This document shows, in pieces, positions 18,228 through 26,748 of a stretch of 64,000 bases of DNA. Each line of letters starts with the position of its first letter. Position 1 is the stretch's first letter. The stretch is taken from assembly GCF_028416595.1 (NCBI RefSeq), contig NZ_JAMQKC010000001.1, positions 62,001 through 126,000 on the forward strand. The letters are read 5' to 3'. A model generated the notes under the pieces. It was not told where the DNA came from, ran no database searches, and saw only the letters and a program-made list of their open reading frames with translations. The translations under genes and the position numbers were made by a program. Origin of the DNA: Aquibacillus salsiterrae. Lineage in GTDB: Bacteria > Bacillota > Bacilli > Bacillales > Amphibacillaceae.

Positions 18228-19199
18228 CTATGACTTTCTTCGACCAATATAAGTTGCGATGTCTATTAACGTTTGTTTAGCACGATTATCTGGCAATATT
18301 TCAATGGATTGGAGTGCTCTTTCAAGGTATCTATCACTCATCTCATAGGAACGGTCAATTGCATCCGTTTGTTTTATTTTGTCAATAATACCGCTAAGTT
18401 GACCAGGGGGTGCTTCTTTTGACTGTCTTGCAAAGTCAACCAGCATTCCTTTAACCTCTGCATCATCCATTGCATATAAGACCGGTAACGTAATATTCCC
18501 CTGTAACAAATCACTTCCAGCCGGTTTACCTAATTGTTTTTCTGTAGATGTAAAATCAAGAATGTCATCGATAATTTGATAGGACATCCCGATATTATAG
18601 CCATACCAATATAAGGCTTTTTCCACTGAATCACTTGTACTAGAAGCTATAGCCCCTAATTGGCAACTTGATGATATCAATAAGGCTGTTTTTCGTTTAA
18701 TCCTTCTTAGGTATGTACGCATATTTTGATTTAAATTATATTTATCTCGTATTTGTTCCATTTCTCCTAAACACAATTCAACCATCGTCTTTGCCAATAT
18801 CCGGTGGGCACGTGGATTATCGAGCTCTGAAAGATTTTCTAATGACCTCGCAAAGATATAATCACCTGTGTACATCGCAATACGATTATCCCACCTAGCC
18901 TTAACTGTCGGCTTCCCCCGTCTTAATTCAGCTTCATCTATAACATCATCATGAACTAAGGAAGCCATATGGATTAATTCCAAAGACACCGCGACTGTTT
19001 TGATTCGGTCTAAGTCATATTGCCCAAACTTTCCAGAAAGCAAAACAAAAACAGGACGAATTCTTTTTCCTCCTGCCTGTAACAACTGACTTGACGCCTG
19101 CCTTAACACTTGACTCTTAGCACGAATCGTTTCATTTAATGCCTTTTCTATTACATCTAAGTCTTGTTTTAAATAAGAATAGGTTTTTGCTAATTTCAT
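18228..19199 (-). CDS. hepT: Heptaprenyl diphosphate synthase component II
   Basis: The catalytic subunit of the two-component trans-heptaprenyl diphosphate synthase that makes the menaquinone-7 side chain. The 323-residue protein has the first Asp-rich motif LVHDDVIDEAELRRG and the second IIDDILDFT. I chose the ATG at 19199 because AAAGGTG lies 6 nt upstream; an in-frame GTG at 19208 is less likely. It acts with HepS encoded two genes upstream. Confidence 0.95.
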   Translation of the reverse strand: MKLAKTYSYLKQDLDVIEKALNETIRAKSQVLRQASSQLLQAGGKRIRPVFVLLSGKFGQYDLDRIKTVAVSLELIHMASLVHDDVIDEAELRRGKPTVKARWDNRIAMYTGDYIFARSLENLSELDNPRAHRILAKTMVELCLGEMEQIRDKYNLNQNMRTYLRRIKRKTALLISSSCQLGAIASSTSDSVEKALYWYGYNIGMSYQIIDDILDFTSTEKQLGKPAGSDLLQGNITLPVLYAMDDAEVKGMLVDFARQSKEAPPGQLSGIIDKIKQTDAIDRSYEMSDRYLERALQSIEILPDNRAKQTLIDIATYIGRRKS

Positions 19200-19217
19200 G
19201 TAGTTCACCTTTATTGT

Positions 19218-19931
19218 TTATAATTTTGAAGGCTTTTCTCCCATATGCATGGCAGCAACACCACCAGTATATGCTTTTACTTCCACATTATTTAGGCCGA
19301 CACTGATAAACATCTCTTTTAATTGCTTTTGTCCCGGAAAATCTTTAGCAGATTCATGAAGCCAAGCATATTCTTTATAACTTTTTGCAAATAGCCTGCC
19401 TAACACTGGCATCACGTACCCGAAATAAAGATAATAAAGTTGCCTAAAACCAAACATGGTTGGCTGTGAAGTCTCTAAGCAAACGACCTTTCCACCAGGC
19501 TTTACCACCCGCTTCATTTCACGTAATACTTGAACATAATCTGGTACATTTCTTAGTCCAAAACCAATCGTTACATAGTCAAATGAATTGTCCTCAAATG
19601 GTAGCTCCATTGCATTACCGTGAACAAACGACAGTTGAGGTACACTTTCCTTATTAAGCTTTTCTTGTGCGACCGAAAGCATATTTTCACTAAAATCCAA
19701 ACCGATCACTGTTCCGTTTGATCCGACAGCCCGAGCAAGTGCAAACGACCAATCACCTGTTCCACAACAAACATCCAAGGCTTTGTCTCCTAGTTGTACA
19801 TTCATACGCTTCATTACATCTTTCCGCCAAGCTTTATGCCTTTGGAAAGATATTATTGAATTCATAAAATCGTATTGATGGTAAATTTTCTCAAACACAT
19901 GATGAACGCGTTCTTCTTTAGATTGTTGCAT
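19218..19931 (-). CDS. menG: Demethylmenaquinone methyltransferase
   Basis: SAM-dependent methyltransferase (UbiE/MenG) that performs the last step of menaquinone synthesis, 237 residues. Motif I is [10 protein letters not shown] near 47-56, followed by [11 protein letters not shown] and the FGLRNVPD segment. It sits between hepS and hepT, an arrangement that links side-chain synthesis with ring methylation. Confidence 0.96.
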   Translation of the reverse strand: MQQSKEERVHHVFEKIYHQYDFMNSIISFQRHKAWRKDVMKRMNVQLGDKALDVCCGTGDWSFALARAVGSNGTVIGLDFSENMLSVAQEKLNKESVPQLSFVHGNAMELPFEDNSFDYVTIGFGLRNVPDYVQVLREMKRVVKPGGKVVCLETSQPTMFGFRQLYYLYFGYVMPVLGRLFAKSYKEYAWLHESAKDFPGQKQLKEMFISVGLNNVEVKAYTGGVAAMHMGEKPSKL

Positions 19932-19937
19932 GCCCTT

Positions 19938-20726
19938 TTACCCTTCTTCCATCACTTGAATGCTTTTTTCTCTTTTGTTGTATAGTAATTCCTTAACCGT
20001 TTCAAATGGTTGCGGTAGTGAATCCAGCATGTCATTAACAATCAATTGATACTGTTCAATGCACGAATCAACCGCCTCTATTGCTACAGTTTCATTCATA
20101 TGAAAAGCGGGCCCGTCCGTCATTAACGTTAACACATGAGAATTTCTTCCTGATACGTATGTATCTCTTTCTTTCATTAATTTTCTTACAATTAACCAGT
20201 TTTGAATAAAGTCACTTACATTCCCGACCTTTACATGGGTTGCAACACGTAAAAGGAGAACAGACTCTAAATCTCTTAACGATTCCATGAAAGAATCAAC
20301 CGTATCAAACTCGCGGTAATAGACAAGCATCTTCTTTTCATTTATCTCTTTAATTGCAGAAGCAAGCGTTTGAATCATTGGAATATCATTTAGTTTTGAT
20401 AACAAATAATAATAAAGTCCGCTATAGTAGTCACCTGCAAGTACTGTCAGCTGTCGCCTCTTCTTGTCCAAGTCAGAATCAGATTCATTATTTGATTGAG
20501 TCACCAAGTCATGTGTATCTAATGCAATCTGAACGAGCATAGTAGTCACAATATAGCTTCTCTTTTCTAATGGATCCAAATTAGATTGATCGATAATAGT
20601 GGATAAAATAAATAATTTATCATCGTCGATAATGGGCTTCGGAAGAAATTTCTTTAAGTATGAATGATGTAACTGCTTATCGATTTCTTCCTTTATCTCG
20701 AATATAGATACGTTTGAATTATTCAT
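19938..20726 (-). CDS. hepS: Heptaprenyl diphosphate synthase component I
   Basis: The small, non-catalytic subunit of heptaprenyl diphosphate synthase, about 262 residues; in this enzyme class it sets product length and stabilises HepT. I chose the ATG at 20726 (NNSNVSIFEIKEEIDKQLHH follows) because AGAGGTG precedes it by 6 nt and it matches the family N-terminus; the frame stays open upstream to 20798 without support. It begins the hepS-menG-hepT cluster. Confidence 0.92.
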   Translation of the reverse strand: MNNSNVSIFEIKEEIDKQLHHSYLKKFLPKPIIDDDKLFILSTIIDQSNLDPLEKRSYIVTTMLVQIALDTHDLVTQSNNESDSDLDKKRRQLTVLAGDYYSGLYYYLLSKLNDIPMIQTLASAIKEINEKKMLVYYREFDTVDSFMESLRDLESVLLLRVATHVKVGNVSDFIQNWLIVRKLMKERDTYVSGRNSHVLTLMTDGPAFHMNETVAIEAVDSCIEQYQLIVNDMLDSLPQPFETVKELLYNKREKSIQVMEEG

Positions 20727-20855
20727 GTTGATCACCTCTAGCCCTTTCCTATTATCCCTACTACCAAGAACTTTAGCAGAAGCTTGCCTTTCATACAATT
20801 GTTTTACTTAAGTATAACATATCATACTCACAATACCTTTAATAAAGATTACCAA

Positions 20856-21086
20856 TTAGTCTTGATCATTACGCATTTCACCATAACTCGATTGAATGAC
20901 TACTTTTCCTCGAATTTTCACTGCGGAAGTATGTTCGGTAAATTGGGCAATCATGATTTCACCCTTGTCTAATTTTTCAGCATGATGAAATCTTGTATCT
21001 GTTCCACGTGTTAAACCAATAACTTGTACACCATCGTCTAACGCTTTTATAACAATATAGTCCTTCGAATGTGTTAATTCACTCAT
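20856..21086 (-). CDS. mtrB: Trp RNA-binding attenuation protein (TRAP)
   Basis: TRAP forms an 11-mer ring that binds (G/U)AG repeats in trp-gene leader RNAs when tryptophan is bound. The 76-residue protein keeps the RNA-binding Lys38, Lys57 and Arg59 (one position above B. subtilis numbering) and the tryptophan-contact loops ([20 protein letters not shown]). Start ATG at 21086 follows GGAGGG. Its usual upstream partner mtrA/folE is absent, and the trp operon is not in the window. Confidence 0.96.
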   Translation of the reverse strand: MSELTHSKDYIVIKALDDGVQVIGLTRGTDTRFHHAEKLDKGEIMIAQFTEHTSAVKIRGKVVIQSSYGEMRNDQD

Positions 21087-21165
21087 TGATAATCCCTCCC
21101 CCAACTCATATTTAAATAAACGTTGGTGCTAACTTTAAGAAAATCTATCATAAACGTCTGCCCTT

Positions 21166-21216
21166 TAGAAAAGCAGAGTAGACAGCTCTTGGATTTTGTT
21201 ATACTTTCTTATCTTT
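21166..21216 (+). repeat. Family A repeat, short form abutting a full copy
   Basis: AGAAAAGC is fused to AGAGTAGACAGCTCTTGG and the T-rich tail ending in TTTCTTATCTTTG, with the central hairpin deleted. The next copy starts at once. Confidence 0.8.
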
Positions 21217-21368
21217 GAACAAAAGCGCGGGGCGCATTGCCTAGCCTAAGGCAAGCTTAAGCAGAAAATCCATGTGCGCTCTTTGCCACAAAGATTTTCT
21301 GCTTAAGACCTCGAGGGGGTAGGCGCCCGGAGCTAGATAGTTCTTGGTTTTTTTATGCTTTCTTATTC
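21217..21368 (+). repeat. Family A repeat, subtype II, full copy with perfect 15-bp stem
   Basis: The arms at 21256-21270 and 21293-21307 are perfectly complementary over 15 bp (CTTAAGCAGAAAATC). The loop carries the conserved GTG...CTCTTTGCCAC apex. An outer GGCGC/GCGCC helix and the GGAGCTAGATAG tail follow. It fills the mtrB-hbs gap, where B. subtilis has mtrA. Confidence 0.9.
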
Positions 21369-21423
21369 TTTTTTAAAAAAACAACAATTCATCTTCAACC
21401 TAACCCTTAAAATTGTTCAAAAT

Positions 21424-21449
21424 AAAAAGGGTGCATTCGCACCCTTTTT
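21424..21449 (-). terminator. Intrinsic terminator of hbs
   Basis: AAAAAGGGTGC and GCACCCTTTTT form a perfect stem with a tiny loop, 18 bp after the hbs stop. Confidence 0.9.
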
Positions 21450-21467
21450 GGCCCATTATGTAAATAA

Positions 21468-21740
21468 TTATTTTACATTATCTTTAAGGGCTTTACCTGG
21501 TTTAAACGCAGGGACTTTGCTTGCAGGGATTTCGATTTCATCACCTGTTTGTGGGTTACGCCCTTTGCGAGCCGCACGCTCACGTACCTCGAAGTTCCCG
21601 AAACCAATTAATTGTACTTTATCTCCATTTTTGAGTGAATCCATGATAGATTCAAAAACTGCATCAACAGCTTTCGTAGCATCCTTTTTAGAAAGTTCGC
21701 TCTTTTCTGCAACTGCATTAATTAGATCAGTTTTGTTCAT
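21468..21740 (-). CDS. hbs: DNA-binding protein HU
   Basis: The essential nucleoid protein HU (HBsu), 90 residues, a homodimer that bends DNA. The family signature [21 protein letters not shown] is complete and the C-terminal [14 protein letters not shown] arm is intact. The ATG at 21740 has GGAGGTG 6 nt upstream; a GTG at 21749 is in frame but unlikely. It appears to be monocistronic, with a strong promoter and terminator. Confidence 0.97.
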   Translation of the reverse strand: MNKTDLINAVAEKSELSKKDATKAVDAVFESIMDSLKNGDKVQLIGFGNFEVRERAARKGRNPQTGDEIEIPASKVPAFKPGKALKDNVK

Positions 21741-21864
21741 GACATTCACCTCCTCCCAAAACTATGTATGTGGTTCCTCGAACAAAAACGGATTGTATTC
21801 CATTTGTTCACCATTTTAGATTATTTTATACCTATATCACCAAATATGTGGTGACAAGCCTTAT

Positions 21865-21893
21865 ATTATACGAGTTTTCGGCGGAATTCAACA
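21865..21893 (-). promoter_or_regulatory. Likely sigma-A promoter of hbs
   Basis: On the minus strand TGTTGA (21888-21893) and a perfect TATAAT (21865-21870) are separated by 17 bp, 125 bp upstream of the hbs start. Assigned by consensus. Confidence 0.5.
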
Positions 21894-22011
21894 TAAATCA
21901 ACACAATCATCACTTTTTATTTCTAAAATCATCCAACTATTCTTTTGCTAATTCATCTGAATGTTATCATAGATGGAAATCTTATGCAAGAGGTTCAGAG
22001 CTGTTGTGAGA

Positions 22012-22078
22012 TAAGGGATTGAGCTTTTTAGTGGCTAGGTGCTGAAGCTAGATAGCTCTTGGTTTTTTCTTATCTGTC
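22012..22078 (+). repeat. Family A repeat, 3' half
   Basis: AAGGGATTGAG and then GTGGCTAGGTGCTGAAGC precede a TAGATAGCTCTTGG tail. The 5' arms are missing. It lies between hbs and the spoIVA terminator. Confidence 0.75.
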
Positions 22079-22122
22079 AAAAAAAAAAAAAAAAAAAACG
22101 GCCTGTAAAAAACAAGCCGTTA
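22079..22122 (-). terminator. spoIVA terminator with a 20-nt T tract
   Basis: AACGGCTTG and CAGGCCGTT form the stem (minus strand) and are followed by an uninterrupted run of 20 T (plus-strand A at 22079-22098). The tract is unusually long and likely prone to length change. Confidence 0.85.
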
Positions 22123-23598
22123 AAGAATGATTGCTATAAGTCCGCCAGAACCCTCATTGATAATTCGTTCTAGTGTCTCTTTTAATTTATATCTTGCATT
22201 TTCAGGCATTAAAGATAGTTTTGCTTGGATACCTTCTCGTACAATGGAACTTAACGATCTACCAAAAATGTCAGACTGCCATATGGATAATGGATCCTCT
22301 TCAAAGTCCTGCATTAAATATCTGACTAATTCTTCACTTTGTTTTTCTGTTCCAATAATAGGTGCGAATTCAGACTCAACTTCTACTTTGATCATGTGAA
22401 TCGAAGGTGCAACTGCCTTGAGACGTACACCGAACCTAGATCCTTGTCTAATAATTTCAGGTTCATCTAACGCCATATCCGTCAGGGCAGGGGCAGCAAC
22501 ACCGTAACCAGTTTGTTTAACCATTTGGAGCGCTTCTGCTACCTGATCATATTCGCGCTTAGCATTAGCAAAGTCTTGCATTAATTCTAATAAATGGTCC
22601 TTACCTCTAATTTCTTCTCCAACGATTTCTTTAAGGACTTGGTCATACAAGTAATCAGGTGCCTTTAAGTCAATTTCTGCAATACCCTCACCCATTTCCA
22701 TTCCAGCAAGTTGTGCATGCTCAATATGATCATATAAATCAAAATTACCAACAATCCGGTCTACATCTCGTAAACGTTTAATATCCTTCACTGTCTCTTG
22801 GATCGCTACTTGATAACTTTCACGAAGCCAGTGGTCTTCATTAAGGACCATTACCCAACTTGGTAAATTAACATTCACCTCAAGCACAGGGAACTCATAC
22901 AATGCTTCACGTAAAACATTATAAACATCATGATCAGTCATGCTTTCAACACTCATAGCAAGAACTGGAATGTCGTATTTATCAGCTAACTCTTGGCGTA
23001 ATGCCTCTGTTTCTTGATGGTAGGGCTGAACAGAATTGACAACCATAATAAATGGTTTACCTACTTCTCTTAATTCTTCAACGACACGTTCTTCAGAATC
23101 AACATAATCGTTTCTAGGTATGTCACCGATAGAACCATCTGTTGTAACAACTACCCCAATTGTAGAGTGCTCCTGGATTACTTTGCGAGTACCAATTTCA
23201 GCTGCTTCGTGGAATGGAATTGGCTCTTCATACCAAGGAGTATTAATCATTCTAGGACCATTTTCATCCTCAAATCCTTGGGCACTGCTGACAGTATATC
23301 CAACACAATCAACAAGTCGGATATTAACATCTAGGCCCTCATCCACTTGGACAGAAACTGCTTGGTTCGGAACAAATTTAGGTTCCGTTGTCATGATTGT
23401 CTTTCCAGCGGCACTTTGTGGTAGTTCATCCTGTGCTCTTGCTCTTTCCCCTTCATCAGAGATGTTAGGTAGCACTACCTGTTCCATAAACTTTTTAATA
23501 AATGTCGACTTACCAGTTCTTACCGCTCCAACAACACCTAAATAAATATCCCCGTTTGTCCGTTTCGAGATATCCTTAAAAATATCTACTCTTTCCAA
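22120..23598 (-). CDS. spoIVA: Stage IV sporulation protein A (coat basement ATPase)
   Basis: The spore-coat basement-layer ATPase that polymerises on the forespore outer surface. The 492-residue length is identical to B. subtilis. The Walker A motif GAVRTGKST is at 24-32. Conserved blocks run to the C-terminal NEGSGGLIAIIL, which binds SpoVM in B. subtilis. The TTG start at 23598 follows GGAGGGG. A sigma-E-like promoter lies just upstream. Confidence 0.97.
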   Translation of the reverse strand: MERVDIFKDISKRTNGDIYLGVVGAVRTGKSTFIKKFMEQVVLPNISDEGERARAQDELPQSAAGKTIMTTEPKFVPNQAVSVQVDEGLDVNIRLVDCVGYTVSSAQGFEDENGPRMINTPWYEEPIPFHEAAEIGTRKVIQEHSTIGVVVTTDGSIGDIPRNDYVDSEERVVEELREVGKPFIMVVNSVQPYHQETEALRQELADKYDIPVLAMSVESMTDHDVYNVLREALYEFPVLEVNVNLPSWVMVLNEDHWLRESYQVAIQETVKDIKRLRDVDRIVGNFDLYDHIEHAQLAGMEMGEGIAEIDLKAPDYLYDQVLKEIVGEEIRGKDHLLELMQDFANAKREYDQVAEALQMVKQTGYGVAAPALTDMALDEPEIIRQGSRFGVRLKAVAPSIHMIKVEVESEFAPIIGTEKQSEELVRYLMQDFEEDPLSIWQSDIFGRSLSSIVREGIQAKLSLMPENARYKLKETLERIINEGSGGLIAIIL

Positions 23599-23651
23599 AA
23601 AATCCCCTCCCGATCTACTTCGCCATAGCTTTTACGAATCTTTGACAATAA

Positions 23652-23681
23652 AGTCTATGACGTTGTCCTATCAAATTATGA
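23652..23681 (-). promoter_or_regulatory. Likely sigma-E promoter of spoIVA
   Basis: TCATAAT (23675-23681) and CATAGACT (23652-23659) on the minus strand are separated by 15 bp, close to the sigma-E pattern kmATATT-N14/15-CATACAnT. The position, about 50 bp upstream of the start, fits; spoIVA is sigma-E dependent in B. subtilis. Confidence 0.5.
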
Positions 23682-23720
23682 CTTGTTTCTATGGAAAATA
23701 TAAAAAATTATTAATCCGAA

Positions 23721-23875
23721 TAAGAAAAGCGCAGGGCGCCTTGCTAGACCCGACAGGCATAAGACAAGCCCTGACGTGGCGGTCTTTGCCACAGAAGGGA
23801 TTGACTTTTGACCTCAGGCGGGCTAGGCGCTGGAGCTAGACAGCTCTTGGATCTTTATACTTTCTTATCCTTTAA
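23721..23875 (+). repeat. Family A repeat, subtype I, full copy with tail
   Basis: Head AAGAAAAGCGC, outer arms GGCGCC and GGCGCT, inner arms CATAAGACAAGCCCT and AGGGATTGACTT, apex GTGGC-GGTCTTT-GCCAC, and the full tail GGAGCTAGACAGCTCTTGG with the T-rich stretch. It lies in the 410-bp gap upstream of spoIVA, between its promoter and the yphF terminator. Confidence 0.9.
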
Positions 23876-23953
23876 AAAACTTATCATAAACACTTATTGG
23901 CAGCTACCCGAGCTCTTGTATTAGTTTTAAAACTAGTTAAACTATGTACAAAA

Positions 23954-23982
23954 ACCCTTGCCACATTATATGCAGCAAGGGT
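23954..23982 (-). terminator. Intrinsic terminator of yphF
   Basis: ACCCTTGC and GCAAGGGT pair across a 13-nt loop and are followed by TTTTG on the minus strand. Confidence 0.75.
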
Positions 23983-24008
23983 CCTTATATTCCTTATAAT
24001 TAAATCAA

Positions 24009-24731
24009 TTACTCAGGCAACATGAAAACTGGTTCACCGTCTTTAACGGTATATGGTAAAGAATATGCCGGTACAAAAGGGTAATTGTCCGCAAGAAGAT
24101 AACGTATGTCATCCCCTTCTTTTAGATTATGTTCAAAATTGTTTAATGCTTCGTACAAATCCATTCGATAATCAACAAATAAATTCCCTTGTACATCCAT
24201 CACTATCGGAAGATTCTTTCCCGAATATGGACTTACTACAAATGGGTCTGTTTCAAGTCCAAGTAACTGCTTATTAATTTTATATACACCTTTTGTAACT
24301 TCTTCACCAAAGGGTGGATAGATTTGTTCACTGCGATACACATTAATTTTGTTATAGATTCTCCTAATTTTTTCTGTTATACGTAAGTCAATAATTTTTA
24401 CAGTAGGATCATCTTCAGGATAAATTAAAACATATTGATAAGGGCCACCATATTCGAAAGCATTGCCAGGGACATTTGCAATGACATTTTCCTGCTTCAA
24501 CTTAGTGAAGTCAATGATATATTTTTGAAATATAGGAGTATCATTTTCTTTGGTGAAAATAGGAACAAGTCCTTGCTTTTTTTCTACGTAACGGTCAACA
24601 GCATCTTGGACAGACTCGAGCTGAACATCATTAGGAACCTGGTTTTTAGCTAAATTTCCACTCGGATAAAGGCAGCCAGTTAACAAAAACAATGCGAGGA
24701 TAGGTAATAAAAATACTAGTAGTCGCTTCAT
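24009..24731 (-). CDS. yphF: Lipoprotein YphF
   Basis: A 240-residue predicted lipoprotein. The N-terminus has a basic start, a hydrophobic core and the lipobox LLTGC (Cys20 acylated). The exported body has no enzyme motif that I recognise. Its position between spoIVA and yphE matches B. subtilis yphF, which supports the name; function unknown. Its own terminator follows. Confidence 0.85.
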   Translation of the reverse strand: MKRLLVFLLPILALFLLTGCLYPSGNLAKNQVPNDVQLESVQDAVDRYVEKKQGLVPIFTKENDTPIFQKYIIDFTKLKQENVIANVPGNAFEYGGPYQYVLIYPEDDPTVKIIDLRITEKIRRIYNKINVYRSEQIYPPFGEEVTKGVYKINKQLLGLETDPFVVSPYSGKNLPIVMDVQGNLFVDYRMDLYEALNNFEHNLKEGDDIRYLLADNYPFVPAYSLPYTVKDGEPVFMLPE

Positions 24732-24746
24732 GATATTCCTCCATTT

Positions 24747-24950
24747 CTATGCAGTAGGCCCAGTAAAGACAATATAAAAAATGATAATACTTCCGAGAAT
24801 AAATAGGATATAGGCAATAATAGCAACTAAAATCGCTAAAATACCCTTTAACTTATGTCGACTTAATAAAATAAGCCCAATTGAAAGAAGTAAAAAAATC
24901 ATACCAGCAAAAGATATGTACATATTTAACATGGATTGTGACAAATACAT
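24747..24950 (-). CDS. yphE: Small membrane protein YphE (DUF2768)
   Basis: A 67-residue protein with two hydrophobic helices (about 11-29 and 36-62) joined by a basic loop (SRHKLKG), typical of the DUF2768/YphE family. Function unknown. The ATG at 24950 follows AAAGGAGAG at short spacing. It lies 15 bp above yphF and is probably cotranscribed with it. Confidence 0.8.
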   Translation of the reverse strand: MYLSQSMLNMYISFAGMIFLLLSIGLILLSRHKLKGILAILVAIIAYILFILGSIIIFYIVFTGPTA

Positions 24951-25039
24951 TCTCTCCTTTCGACCGCAATTCCAATTTGCTCCATGTATTATAACACAAA
25001 AAAGATTTTTGTCGTTTTTTAAGTTTTAATATTTTTGAA

Positions 25040-25163
25040 AAAAGAAAAGCGTAGAGCGCCTGGTAAGCCCCGACAAGCTTAAGCAAAAAATCTATGTGGC
25101 GCTCTTTGACACAAAGAGTTTTTGCTTAAGACCTCGAGGGGCTAGGCGCTCGGAGCTAGACAA
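25040..25163 (+). repeat. Family A repeat, subtype II, full copy
   Basis: Arms at 25078-25092 and 25116-25130 pair over 14 of 15 bp (CTTAAGCAAAAAATC). Outer arms are GAGCGCC with GGCGCTC and AGCCCC with GGGGCT. The apex reads GTGGC-GCTCTTT-GACAC. It lies in the 414-bp yphE-spoVIF gap. Confidence 0.9.
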
Positions 25164-25206
25164 AAAAGAAAAGCGTAGAGCGCCTGGTAAGCCCCGACAA
25201 GCTTAA
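25164..25206 (+). repeat. Family A repeat, subtype II, tandem 5' half
   Basis: Repeats the first 39 or so bases of the preceding unit at a 124-bp period and stops after GACAAGCTTAA. Confidence 0.85.
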
Positions 25207-25226
25207 ATCTTGTACGGAAACAATAA

Positions 25227-25265
25227 AAAAGCCGAGGTAGAAGGGGCTAATTCTACCTCGGCTCG
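25227..25265 (-). terminator. Intrinsic terminator of the gpsA-spoVIF unit
   Basis: GCCGAGGTAGAA and TTCTACCTCGGC form a perfect 12-bp stem. On the minus strand it is followed by TTTTTTATTG. Confidence 0.88.
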
Positions 25266-25364
25266 ACTAAATAATACCCAAAGTAACGCTGAACTTGAAA
25301 TGCTTGTGCGATTTATTCTATGCCAATCCAAGCGTTTGTGTATCATCATCTGCCCAAAACTGAG

Positions 25365-25625
25365 CTATTTTTTAAATAGTTGACTTAAAGAGTTTAAATC
25401 TGTTGGTATTTTATTATTCGTAATCGATTCAACTATTTTATCTTCTTTCTCCTTAGACACAGGTTTATCCGCCATTTTTGCTAATTGCTTCACCAGATTT
25501 CTAACCGTTTTTTCATCGGAAAGATCTGCATTTTGAAGTGAATTAGCAACATTTAAAATTTGGTCTGGTCTTATATTAGACTTCTTTTGAATTTGATCGA
25601 ACATATTTTTTTGAAAATCGCTCAC
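25365..25625 (-). CDS. spoVIF: Stage VI sporulation protein F
   Basis: An 86-residue SpoVIF (YjcC) homologue, needed in B. subtilis for correct coat assembly late in sporulation. It is short, helical and charged, beginning MSDFQKNMFDQIQKKSNIRP, with no membrane segment. In B. subtilis the gene lies elsewhere; here it sits just downstream of gpsA. Confidence 0.85.
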   Translation of the reverse strand: MSDFQKNMFDQIQKKSNIRPDQILNVANSLQNADLSDEKTVRNLVKQLAKMADKPVSKEKEDKIVESITNNKIPTDLNSLSQLFKK

Positions 25626-25685
25626 AGTTACTCCTCCTTGCCTTATTCATTCACAAGCAGTATATGCAGGAGGGCATCTGTCCGT

Positions 25686-26735
25686 TCATTCTGATTGAGT
25701 AGAATATCGATTACTTAGGATAGAGGAAAGGTCCTCCATCTCATGTCTGCGCAATCTAGTCATCAGTTGGTCGACGACAGCTTTTGGCTTTTCATCTTCA
25801 AAAAGAATCTGATATAACCCTTGGGTGATTGGCATTTCAATGTTTTGTTTCCTTGATAACTCATAAGCTGCTCTTGTAGTCCTTACCCCTTCAACAACCA
25901 TTCCCATTTTATCTAATACTTCCGCTAAGTCATGTCCCTTACCTAACAAATTACCAGCCTTCCAATTTCTACTATGGATACTTGTACAAGTAACAATCAA
26001 GTCCCCTACCCCTGATAATCCGATAAAGGTCAGGGGATTTGCTCCCATTGATGAACCTAACCTTGCAATTTCAGCTAGGCCTCGCGTCATTAGAGCAGCC
26101 TTCGCATTGTCCCCATAGCCTAGTCCGTCAGAAATACCAGCGCCTAGGGCAATAATATTTTTTAGTGCACCGCCAAGTTCGACACCTATCATGTCTGGAC
26201 TTGTATAAACGCGAAAGTTCTCATTGATAAACAAATCTTGAACTTTTTCAGCTTCTTTCAAATTTGTCGAAGAGGCGGTTACGGTCGTCGGATGGCGTTG
26301 ACTCACCTCTTCTGCGTGACTTGGACCCGATAAAACAACAATCTTATTGTATAAATCGTTTGATAGCTCTTCAGCCATCATTTCTGATACACGCTTCAAT
26401 GTACCTGGTTCAATACCCTTTGTTCCATGTATCATCGTTACTTTATGGTCTAGCACTTTATTTAAAGAAGAACATACTTCTCGTATTGCTTTAGTTGGTA
26501 CGACAACGAGGACTGTCGAAACATCTTTAACCGCTTCATCCAACTGATAATAAGCAACGATTTTTTCAGGCAGGTGTACACCTGGTAAATATTTTTCGTT
26601 TTGACGGCGTTGATTCATTTCATTTGCATGATCTTGTTTGTGGGTCCATAGGCGAACATCATGGTCATTATCTGCTAGCACCATCGCTAAAGCAGTTCCC
26701 CAACTTCCTGCTCCCAATACAGCCACTTTCTCCAC
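25686..26735 (-). CDS. gpsA: Glycerol-3-phosphate dehydrogenase [NAD(P)+]
   Basis: Cytosolic GpsA makes sn-glycerol 3-phosphate for phospholipids, 349 residues. The nucleotide loop GAGSWG is at 8-13; the catalytic lysine lies in GALKNIIALGAGISDGLG. I chose the GTG at 26735 because AAAGGAGGGG lies just upstream; the frame opens to 26807, but those residues overlap the der end and have no support. It follows der with 13 bp between them. Confidence 0.95.
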   Translation of the reverse strand: MEKVAVLGAGSWGTALAMVLADNDHDVRLWTHKQDHANEMNQRRQNEKYLPGVHLPEKIVAYYQLDEAVKDVSTVLVVVPTKAIREVCSSLNKVLDHKVTMIHGTKGIEPGTLKRVSEMMAEELSNDLYNKIVVLSGPSHAEEVSQRHPTTVTASSTNLKEAEKVQDLFINENFRVYTSPDMIGVELGGALKNIIALGAGISDGLGYGDNAKAALMTRGLAEIARLGSSMGANPLTFIGLSGVGDLIVTCTSIHSRNWKAGNLLGKGHDLAEVLDKMGMVVEGVRTTRAAYELSRKQNIEMPITQGLYQILFEDEKPKAVVDQLMTRLRRHEMEDLSSILSNRYSTQSE

Positions 26736-26748
26736 TACTTCCCCTCCT

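Noticed and set aside
23642-23839. A plus-strand open frame of 65 codons over the repeat near spoIVA
   Set aside because: The coding-like stretch is the structured repeat itself; no start signal or protein signature.
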